Origin: Brucella tritici
GTDB taxonomy: Bacteria; Pseudomonadota; Alphaproteobacteria; Rhizobiales; Rhizobiaceae
Reading direction: 5' to 3'
DNA: 64,000 nucleotides
NCBI RefSeq assembly: GCF_902825325.1
Contig: NZ_CADEAR010000007.1
Coordinates: 186,001 to 250,000 of the forward strand
How positions within the stretch are numbered: the first letter of the stretch is position 1; the number at the start of each line of letters is the position of its first letter. The position numbers and the translations under genes were made by a program. Under the pieces are notes generated by a model, which saw only the letters and a program-made list of their open reading frames with translations, was not told the origin of the DNA and searched no databases. Below, one piece after another: positions 27,841-34,896 of the stretch.

Positions 27841-27965
27841 GGGAGTAGGGGAAAAAGGGAGTAAGGCAGTATGTTGGAGCTGTGCTGGAAACAGAGCAGC
27901 TTGGATCCTACTCCCTTATTCCCTTATTCCCTTATTCCCTTATTCCCTTATTCCCCTACTGCCTT
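27841..27965. repeat. Palindromic element with an internal 8-bp tandem repeat
   Basis: The left arm (27841-27870) contains GGAGTAGGGGAAAAAGGGAG. The right arm (27909-27965) contains five perfect copies of TTATTCCC (27916-27955), flanked by CTACTCCC and CCCTACTGCCTT, and its complement pairs with the left arm. A long imperfect hairpin can form. The 8-bp unit recalls the 8-bp variable repeats used for Brucella typing, though the unit sequence differs. It lies between amn and the next gene. Confidence 0.85.
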
Positions 27966-28007
27966 CATTTCCATTATCGCGCCGTATTCAATAGCTAGAG
28001 GCATTTC

Positions 28008-29021
28008 ATGTCGAAAAGCCGTGAAAACCTTTCATTCCTGTTGTTGCTGGCTGCTGTCGCGCTGTCGGTTCCGCTCGTGCTCGGATTTCTTGGGGCGGTA
28101 CATCCCGCACTGGATTCCTTTTCGCATTTTCGAGCCCACCTCGCCGTCTTGCTGGCAGTGCTGACCGTTCCCTTGCTTTTCACCAAAATGCGGCGCGAGG
28201 CAGCGATGCTTCTGCTTTTTGCCGTTATGGCTCTCAGTACAACTGTCGGTGCTGCACGCGATTTCCTGAGCGGCTCTACAGGTGCACAGGCGCAGGAACA
28301 AGGTGGGGCACGCTACAGCCTCGTCCAGATCAATTTGCGCGAAGACAATCCCGAACCAAAACGCATTCTCCAGATGATTGCGCGGGAAAAGCCGGACGTC
28401 ATCACCTATGAGGAAGCGAGTGAGCAATGGACAAAATGGCTCACCATTCTCCAGGGTTCCTATCCCTACCACCTCAATTGTGCTGACGATCCCAACACAT
28501 GGGGCGTGGGCATCCTGTCGAAGCGGCCTTTCAGCGAAGATGCACAGACGGCCTGCGTCGGCGATGGTTTGCTCGCAATTGCGCCAATCAATTTCGGCGG
28601 AACGACCGTGCATGTCGCAGCACTGCACTTTTCATGGCCATGGCCACGCTGGCAGCCTTATCAACTCCGCTACATCGAACCGGAACTACAGAAGCTGAAA
28701 GGTCCTCTGGTCGTCGCCGGTGATTTCAATGCGGCACCGTGGAGCAATGCCGTTCGTCGTGTCGAATATGCCTCCGGCACCCGTCATATGACCGGCATCG
28801 GCGGCACGTGGATGACGCACCTGCTGCCTGTTACGCTGGCGCCCTATATCGGCCTGCCGATTGATCAGATACTCGTAAGCCCCGAAATCGGAGGGGCGAA
28901 GGTTTCGGCGCGTGAAGATGCTGGCTCCGATCATCTGCCGGTTCGGCTCGATTTTTCCGTTCCGCCGCCCGTTCGGCCAGATGAAGAAGAACCGGAAACC
29001 CAGTCCGTCATGCTTCAATAA
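28008..29021 (+). CDS. Membrane-anchored endonuclease/exonuclease/phosphatase family protein
   Basis: A 337-residue protein. Residues about 8-32, 45-63 and 68-85 form three membrane helices, placing the C-terminal domain (about 100-325) in the periplasm. That domain is an EEP fold metal-dependent phosphoesterase: VQINLREDN, VITYEEAS (metal-binding Glu), HVAALHFSWPW, VVAGDFNAAPWS and GSDHLPV (catalytic Asp-His) appear in order. Substrates in this family range from nucleic acids to phospholipids; a periplasmic site suggests lipid or extracellular nucleotide work, but this is inference. Confidence 0.88.
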   Translation: MSKSRENLSFLLLLAAVALSVPLVLGFLGAVHPALDSFSHFRAHLAVLLAVLTVPLLFTKMRREAAMLLLFAVMALSTTVGAARDFLSGSTGAQAQEQGGARYSLVQINLREDNPEPKRILQMIAREKPDVITYEEASEQWTKWLTILQGSYPYHLNCADDPNTWGVGILSKRPFSEDAQTACVGDGLLAIAPINFGGTTVHVAALHFSWPWPRWQPYQLRYIEPELQKLKGPLVVAGDFNAAPWSNAVRRVEYASGTRHMTGIGGTWMTHLLPVTLAPYIGLPIDQILVSPEIGGAKVSAREDAGSDHLPVRLDFSVPPPVRPDEEEPETQSVMLQ

Positions 29022-29047
29022 AAAAGGCGGTCCCAGACCGCCTTTTT
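29021..29047. terminator. Bidirectional terminator after EEP gene
   Basis: A 12-bp perfect stem AAAAAGGCGGTC / GACCGCCTTTTT with a 3-nt loop, right at the EEP stop. Strong on both strands. Confidence 0.93.
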
Positions 29048-29050
29048 CTT

Positions 29051-29080
29051 TTACATGCTCACGTAAACAGGTCCCTCGCC
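29051..29080 (-). pseudogene. Duplicated remnant of the ETF-QO gene 3' end
   Basis: On the minus strand these 30 bp would read GEGPVYVSM followed by stop, against GEGPVYVNM and stop at the real gene end (29179-29208); 26 of 30 bases match. No other part of the gene is repeated here. Between the two lies dispersed-repeat copy 2. Confidence 0.7.
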
Positions 29081-29090
29081 AACTCTCTTT

Positions 29091-29140
29091 TAGCCGCATT
29101 TCCGGAACGCAAAACCGGCGCCACTTTTGCTGGAAATGCT
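29091..29140. repeat. Dispersed hairpin repeat, copy 2
   Basis: Core 29096-29139: outer arms GCATTTCC / GGAAATGC perfect, inner arms GCAAAA / TTTTGC. The loop differs (CCGGCGCCAC). Lies between two copies of the ETF-QO 3' end. Confidence 0.8.
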
Positions 29141-29178
29141 CGGATGGCGGTCGAGACGGACACTGTTTTCCGCAAACA

Positions 29179-30885
29179 TTACATGTTTACGTAAACAGGC
29201 CCCTCACCGCCTTGCGGCGGCACCCAGTTGATGTTCTGGTTCGGGTCCTTGATATCGCAAGTCTTGCAGTGCACGCAGTTCTGCGCGTTGATGACAAACC
29301 GCACGTCCTTTGCCTGCGGATCGGCAGCAGAGTTGCCGTCGGCATCCACCCATTCATAAACACCCGCAGGGCAGTAACGTGTCGACGGACCGGCAAAGAT
29401 GTCGTGTTCAGACGTCTGCTGCAATTTCATGTCACGGACCTGAAGATGCACAGGCTCATTCTCGTCATGGTTCGTGTTCGACAGGAACACCGACGACAGG
29501 CGGTCGAACGTCAGAACGCCATCCGGCTTCGGATAGTCGATCTTCGCGTGTTTCGCAGCCGGCTCAAGTGACTGCGCATCAGTCTTGCCGTGCTTCAGCG
29601 TTCCGAAGATGGAGAAGCCGAAAAGCTGGTTGGTCCACATATCGAGGCCGCCGAGCGCCACGCCAGCAATCGTGCCGAACTTCGACCACAGCGGCTTGAC
29701 GTTACGCACGCGCTTGAGATCCTTGCCAATCAGGCTCGAACGCCAATTGTTCTCGATCTCGACCGGCTCGTCATTGGCGCGTCCTGCGGCAATTGCCTCG
29801 GCGATCTTGTCAGCAGCGAGAATGCCGGAAAGAACCGCATTGTGGCTGCCCTTGATGCGCGGCACGTTGACCAGACCAGCCGAGCAACCGATGAGTGCTC
29901 CGCCCGGAAACGAAAGCTTCGGCACCGACTGGAAACCGCCTTCGGTAATTGCACGTGCGCCATAGGAAAGACGCTTGCCACCCTCGAAGACATCCTTGAT
30001 GGCCGGATGCGTCTTGAAACGCTGGAATTCTTCAAACGGCGACAGATACGGGTTCTTGTAATTAAGGTGCAGCACAAAGCCGACCGCAACCATATTGTCC
30101 TCGAGATGATAGAGGAACGAGCCGCCGCCGGTCTTCATGTCGAGCGGCCAGCCGAAGGAGTGCTGAACCAGCCCCGGCTTGTGCCTGGAAGGATCGACCT
30201 GCCACAATTCCTTGAGCCCAATACCGTATTTCGCCGGTTCGCGGCCCTCGTCGAGCTTGAATTTCGAGATCAGCTGCTTGGCAAGCGAACCGCGCGCGCC
30301 TTCGCTGACCAGCGTATACTTGCCGAGCAGCGCCATGCCGCGTGTATAGTTCGGACCATGTGTTCCGTCACGCTCGACACCCATATCGCCAGTGGCGACG
30401 CCGATGACTGCGCCCTCGTCATTGTAGAGCACTTCGGTTGCTGCAAAGCCCGGATAGATTTCCACGCCAAGTTCTTCGGCCTTGGTGCCGAGCCAGCGGC
30501 AGACATTGCCCAGGGACACGATGTAATTGCCATGATTGCTCATCAAAGGCGGCATCGCGAAATTCGGCAGGCGCACGGAACCTGCAGGCCCCAGCACGAG
30601 GAAATGATCGGCTGTCACGGGCGTCTTGAAGGGGTGCCCCTCTTCCTCGCGCCAGCCCGGCAGAAGCTGGTCGATGCCCACCGGATCAACGACAGCGCCA
30701 GAAAGAATATGCGCTCCGACTTCCCCACCCTTTTCGAGGACGACGACGGAAAGTTCGGGATTCGCCTGTTTCAAGCGGATTGCCGCAGCAAGGCCAGCAG
30801 GACCCGCGCCGACGACAACAACGTCGAATTCCATGCTCTCGCGTTCGGGAAGCTCCTGGTTCGCATATTCTGGGGCTTCAGACAT
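29179..30885 (-). CDS. Electron transfer flavoprotein-ubiquinone oxidoreductase
   Basis: Membrane-associated flavoprotein passing electrons from ETF (fatty-acid and amino-acid dehydrogenases) to ubiquinone. The 568-residue product shows the N-terminal FAD dinucleotide-binding motif VVVGAGPAGLAAAIRLKQ at about 25-42, the ubiquinone-binding middle region, and a C-terminal 4Fe-4S domain (RYCPAGVYEW, then CVHCKTCDIKDP near 545). Full length compared with mitochondrial and bacterial ETF-QO. Its 3' end is partly duplicated downstream. It faces the EEP gene convergently. Confidence 0.96.
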   Translation of the reverse strand: MSEAPEYANQELPERESMEFDVVVVGAGPAGLAAAIRLKQANPELSVVVLEKGGEVGAHILSGAVVDPVGIDQLLPGWREEEGHPFKTPVTADHFLVLGPAGSVRLPNFAMPPLMSNHGNYIVSLGNVCRWLGTKAEELGVEIYPGFAATEVLYNDEGAVIGVATGDMGVERDGTHGPNYTRGMALLGKYTLVSEGARGSLAKQLISKFKLDEGREPAKYGIGLKELWQVDPSRHKPGLVQHSFGWPLDMKTGGGSFLYHLEDNMVAVGFVLHLNYKNPYLSPFEEFQRFKTHPAIKDVFEGGKRLSYGARAITEGGFQSVPKLSFPGGALIGCSAGLVNVPRIKGSHNAVLSGILAADKIAEAIAAGRANDEPVEIENNWRSSLIGKDLKRVRNVKPLWSKFGTIAGVALGGLDMWTNQLFGFSIFGTLKHGKTDAQSLEPAAKHAKIDYPKPDGVLTFDRLSSVFLSNTNHDENEPVHLQVRDMKLQQTSEHDIFAGPSTRYCPAGVYEWVDADGNSAADPQAKDVRFVINAQNCVHCKTCDIKDPNQNINWVPPQGGEGPVYVNM

Positions 30886-31366
30886 TCATCCCTCCGTCCG
30901 GTGTAACATCGTCTTCTTACTAAGGTAGCCCAGACGACGCATCCAATTGTTTTTGTGCATGATCTAATCGCGAATACCCATGAACCGACTGCCTGTCAGC
31001 ACTGATGGTATGGAAAGACCTGCCGTTTCCCCGTAATCTGCCTTACCCTGTCGCAGAGTTGGAGACTGTCGCAAATGCGTCCAATTGTCCAAAACAGGCG
31101 TCCTACGTCCACATATTCATTTACTTTAACGTAAACGTCAAATCTATTCCATTCAAGAAGCTGCGATGAGGATTTGTTCTTGGTGATGGAAGAAGTACGA
31201 CTTCACAGCATGTCATGAGCATAAGAGAGCCGTAGCTGGCTCTGGCTGGGATATGCCGGTGTGAAATCGGATATGAATTGTCACTAACCGTCGAAACAAG
31301 CCCTAAATCCCAACCGGGCTCTTGCATTCACCCGCAAAATTCGCCACCTCAGAGGTGAGGTAGATA
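30886..31366. other. Divergent intergenic region ETF-QO / UDG
   Basis: 481 bp, no supported gene. AT-richer in 31090-31200 with CTTTAACGTAAACGTC. Should hold the two divergent promoters. Confidence 0.4.
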
Positions 31367-32224
31367 ATGGCTGATAATCGCGAAACGCTGGATATTGAAG
31401 GTTTGCTCCGCTTCTATGCGGAAGCAGGCGTTGACATGCCGCTTTCCGAAACGCCGTTAGACCGGTTTGCGGAGCCTCAGCGCCCTGTTCCTTCGCAACC
31501 AACGGCGCAAATGTCGAATTCGCCGGAGCGCGCCCGGCAGCAGCAACCACGTCCGGCCCCGACACCTGCCCCCACCAGCAGGCCTGTTCAAGCCGCAGCC
31601 GACCTTCCCGACACAGCGCAGATTGCGCTCGCACGCGAGGCGGCGGCACAGGCTTCGACACTGGAGGAATTGCGGGAGAAGCTCGCTGCATTCGACGGCT
31701 GCAACTTGAAATTCACGGCGAAGAACCTTTGTTTCGCCGATGGCGATCCGTCATCCGACATCATGTTCATCGGTGAAGCGCCCGGACGGGATGAGGATAT
31801 GGAAGGATTGCCGTTTGTCGGAAAATCCGGACAGCTTCTCAATCGCATGATCGAATCTATCGGCCTGAAGCGAGAAAGCGTTTATATCGCCAACACGATC
31901 CCGTGGCGTCCGCCCGGCAACCGCACGCCGACGCCGCTTGAAACGGAACTCTGTCGGCCATTCATAGAACGACAGATCGAGCTTGCCGCGCCGAAAGTTC
32001 TGGTTGCACTTGGCGGACCTGCGGGCAAGGCACTCACCGGCGCGACGGAAGGTATCCTTCGGCTACGCGGCAACTGGAAGATTCATCGTACGCCCAACGG
32101 CCTCGAAATTCCCGTCATGCCGACCCTGCACCCAGCCTACCTTCTGCGAACGCCAGCGCAAAAGCGGTTTGCATGGCGCGATTTTCTGGCTGTGAAGCTG
32201 AAATTGGCCGAATTGATTAGTTGA
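31367..32224 (+). CDS. Uracil-DNA glycosylase superfamily protein, family 4-like, two cluster cysteines replaced
   Basis: A 285-residue protein with a proline/glutamine-rich N-terminal extension (about 30-85) and a UDG fold after residue 100. Seen: GEAPGRDEDMEGLPFVGKSG at about 136-155 (family 4 motif) and LHPAYLLRTP near 255. The usual 4Fe-4S ligands would be C-x2-C, then two later cysteines; here C112 is present but position 115 is Lys, the third position is Trp180 in PWRPPGN, and only C196 of the later pair remains. So the iron-sulfur cluster is probably absent. A canonical family-5 enzyme is at 8414-9064. Confidence 0.88.
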   Translation: MADNRETLDIEGLLRFYAEAGVDMPLSETPLDRFAEPQRPVPSQPTAQMSNSPERARQQQPRPAPTPAPTSRPVQAAADLPDTAQIALAREAAAQASTLEELREKLAAFDGCNLKFTAKNLCFADGDPSSDIMFIGEAPGRDEDMEGLPFVGKSGQLLNRMIESIGLKRESVYIANTIPWRPPGNRTPTPLETELCRPFIERQIELAAPKVLVALGGPAGKALTGATEGILRLRGNWKIHRTPNGLEIPVMPTLHPAYLLRTPAQKRFAWRDFLAVKLKLAELIS

Positions 32225-32379
32225 AATCTCCGTAGTTCAGTGGCATCGGCAGGCGGCGTAGGCGGTATTGTCACCAACATGCCGCAAACTTGTTCTATTT
32301 CGCCGCTTGCCAAACCGCCTTTCGGCGACAAGTAGCCCTAAATTCAGATTCCCCATGGGATTTCACTGTGGAGTTTTTC

Positions 32380-33633
32380 ATGGCTGGCCAGCTCCTGCCC
32401 ATAGCCGCTTTGCTTGCAAGCACCTTTCTGATGCTGCTTGCCGGTGGCCTTGCGGGTATTCTTCTGCCCCTGCGTGGCGGCATGGAAGGCTGGTCGACCA
32501 CGACCATCGGCTGGATGGGTACGAGCTATTCTCTCGCGTTCACGATCGGCTGCATCGTGGTGCCGCATCTGGTGCGGCGCGTTGGGCATGTGCGCGTCTT
32601 CTCCTCTCTGGCGACGCTGCTTTCGATGGCGCTATTGTTCCATGCACTGGTCGTCAATCCCGTCGCATGGATGATCTTCCGTGGCATTGCAGGTTTTTCG
32701 CTCGCAGGCAGCTACATGATTATCGAAAGCTGGCTGAATGAGCGTGTGACCAATGAATCGCGCGGCCGCATCTTCTCGATCTATATGATTATCACCATGC
32801 TCGGACTGTTGTGCGGACAATACATCCTGCCGTTCGGCGATGCGGGAACGCAGACGCTCTTCATCATTTGCGCCATCATCTATGCAAGCGCACTGCTTCC
32901 AACCGCCCTCTCAAGTGCACAGTCGCCCAACCCGCTGACGCAGGTTTCGCTCGATCTGAAAGGGCTTTACCGACGGTCGCCTGCTGCAGCCGTCGGCTCG
33001 CTGATTGCTGGTATAGTTGCAGGCACCTGGAACTTCCTCGCTGCCATTTACGGCGAGATGAACGGTCTTTCGACCTTCGGCATCGCAACAATGCTTGCCT
33101 GTGCCATGGTCGGCGGCGCGATCTTCCAGTATCCGCTCGGACGGGGATCTGACTTTGTCGATCGTCGCTATGTCATGGTGATCGCCGGTATTATCGGCTT
33201 TGCGTTGTCGATGGTGATGGTGCTGTTCCATCCCACTTCGCCCTATGCGCTCTACATCATGATGTTTCTGTTCGGCTCGGTTATTTATCCGATCTACAGC
33301 CTCAACGTCGCTCACGCCAACGACTATGCGGACGCCAGCGAATTCGTGAAGGTTTCCGGCGGATTGCTGATTATTTACGGCGTGGGCAGCGTCATCGGGC
33401 CTGCTCTTTCCGGCCCGTTGATGGATCTGATCGGTGCATCGGGCTTCTTCGTAACCATGGCCATTGCCTACGGCTTATACGGCCTGCATGCCTTCTGGCG
33501 CATCCGTCGCTTCGAACGCCCGGCCATCAGCGACCAGAAGACCGAATACAAGTTCCATACGCCGGACGGCCAGTCCACGCCGGAAACCATGCAGCTTGAT
33601 CCTCGTGCAGAGGGCGCACCCGGTCAAAGCTGA
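32380..33633 (+). CDS. MFS transporter, YcaD-like
   Basis: Twelve-span major facilitator of 417 residues from the ATG at 32380, chosen because GTGGAG lies just upstream; the frame is open 90 bp further. Features: MLLAGGLAGILLPLRG in span 1, the loop after span 2 (PHLVRRVGH), MIIESWLNERVTNESRGR near span 4, and VAHANDYADASEFVKVSGG in the C-half, typical of the YcaD branch. Substrate unknown. It ends 2 bp before the stop of the convergent EamA gene. Confidence 0.87.
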   Translation: MAGQLLPIAALLASTFLMLLAGGLAGILLPLRGGMEGWSTTTIGWMGTSYSLAFTIGCIVVPHLVRRVGHVRVFSSLATLLSMALLFHALVVNPVAWMIFRGIAGFSLAGSYMIIESWLNERVTNESRGRIFSIYMIITMLGLLCGQYILPFGDAGTQTLFIICAIIYASALLPTALSSAQSPNPLTQVSLDLKGLYRRSPAAAVGSLIAGIVAGTWNFLAAIYGEMNGLSTFGIATMLACAMVGGAIFQYPLGRGSDFVDRRYVMVIAGIIGFALSMVMVLFHPTSPYALYIMMFLFGSVIYPIYSLNVAHANDYADASEFVKVSGGLLIIYGVGSVIGPALSGPLMDLIGASGFFVTMAIAYGLYGLHAFWRIRRFERPAISDQKTEYKFHTPDGQSTPETMQLDPRAEGAPGQS

Positions 33634-33635
33634 AT

Positions 33636-34595
33636 TCATTGTGTCTGAGGTGCGTTCACCTTGTGGGGCGCAATGGAAAGCTTGTGCTCGCGGTAGATGA
33701 TGAAACCGCCCGCCGCCATAACGATGGCGCTACCGGCCAGCATTTCGAAAGTCGGGATATCGCCGAACAGCAAAAATCCGATGGCAAGTCCCAGCAGCAT
33801 CGAAGTGTATTCGAAGGGAGCAATCGTCGACATCGGCGCATGGCGATAACACTCGGTCAGAAGGATCTGACCAACACCACCCGCAAAGCCAGCACCGACC
33901 AGCATGGCAAGCTGTGACCAGTTCGGTACGATCCAGCCGAATGGAAGGCTTGCCAGGGAAATGACGCTCGCGGATAGGGAAAAATAGATCACAATGGTCG
34001 AGGTGCGCTCCGTCTGCACGAGGCGACGCACAAGCATCATGGCCACCGCAGACAGAATAGCCGCGCCAAGAGCGGCAAACGCACCCATGGCCTCGTCATG
34101 CCCCATGCTGCCGCCGGAAAACACCGTCAGCCGCGGCCAGATGATGACCATCACACCACCAAGCCCGATGAGAACCGCGCTCCAGCGATAAAATCGCACG
34201 ACTTCATGCAGGATGACCGCGCCAAGAATGACGGTAATCAGCGGTGAAGCGTAGTTGATCGCGATTGCTTCGGGCAGCGGCAGCTTGGTGAGAGCGAAAA
34301 AGCTCATCGACATGGAACAGACGCCCACCAGCCCACGCCAGAAATGGCTGAAACCGTTCTGGGTGCGGAACACGCCGGAAAGCTGCCCGCGCCACCCCAG
34401 ATAGACCAGTATCGCGAAGATTGCGAAGAACGACCGGAAAAAGATCAACTGTCCGACAGGCACGCCTTCAGCCGCCTTCAGCAAGGTGGACATGGCGACA
34501 AAAACGGCAACGGAAGCGATTTTGAGACCGATGCCGAGCATCGGGTTGGTTTCAAGATGGGCAGCCTCGACAGGCGCGCTCGCATGAGCGTTCAC
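33636..34595 (-). CDS. EamA/DMT superfamily transporter
   Basis: A 319-residue membrane protein with ten helices arranged as two EamA repeats (about 20-150 and 165-300). The GTG start at 34595 has AAGGA 8 nt upstream; the frame extends further but without such a site. Signature regions: FFRSFFAIFAIL in the first repeat, ALTKLPLPEAIAINYASPLI at the repeat end, and HAPMSTIAPFEYTSMLLG in the second. Family members export or import metabolites and amino acids; the substrate is not predictable. Confidence 0.87.
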   Translation of the reverse strand: MNAHASAPVEAAHLETNPMLGIGLKIASVAVFVAMSTLLKAAEGVPVGQLIFFRSFFAIFAILVYLGWRGQLSGVFRTQNGFSHFWRGLVGVCSMSMSFFALTKLPLPEAIAINYASPLITVILGAVILHEVVRFYRWSAVLIGLGGVMVIIWPRLTVFSGGSMGHDEAMGAFAALGAAILSAVAMMLVRRLVQTERTSTIVIYFSLSASVISLASLPFGWIVPNWSQLAMLVGAGFAGGVGQILLTECYRHAPMSTIAPFEYTSMLLGLAIGFLLFGDIPTFEMLAGSAIVMAAGGFIIYREHKLSIAPHKVNAPQTQ

Positions 34596-34896
34596 AACGC
34601 AATTCCTTAAAAACACAAAGCGCAGGTTCGCCCAAAATATTCGAGCGCCTGTTTTCTTATTCCTGTTTGTGAGACAGCACCAGTAGCACAAAGGTTCCGC
34701 TGAAAATTATTTGGCAAAGTGTCTGTCGTTTGTTTTGTCGCATTATCCGACGCAAAGCCGCTTCGCACTTTTGCTGGAAATGCTCCGGTCACAAAAGGCC
34801 GGTTGGTTGTTCTGGAATTGAGTTTCCCTTGGCTGCAATTCCGGGTACGAATCCAGCATTGTGAGTTCAATGTGAGTTCAGGGAGAGAGTTTCGCT
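34596..34896. other. Divergent intergenic region EamA / pepN
   Basis: 301 bp holding dispersed-repeat copy 3 and the promoters of both genes; otherwise nothing recognised. Confidence 0.5.
34721..34784. repeat. Dispersed hairpin repeat, copy 3
   Basis: Core 34740-34783 (GCATTATCC ... GGAAATGC; inner GCAAAG / TTTTGC, loop with CCGCTTCGCAC), preceded by the GTTTGTTTTGTC linker that also precedes copy 1. Confidence 0.8.

Noticed and set aside
27916..27955. CRISPR-like array from the 8-bp repeats
   Set aside because: Units are directly contiguous with no spacers and far too short for CRISPR repeats.
29590..30906. 438-codon plus-strand frame opposite ETF-QO
   Set aside because: Antisense shadow; the opposite strand encodes a full-length enzyme with FAD and 4Fe-4S motifs.
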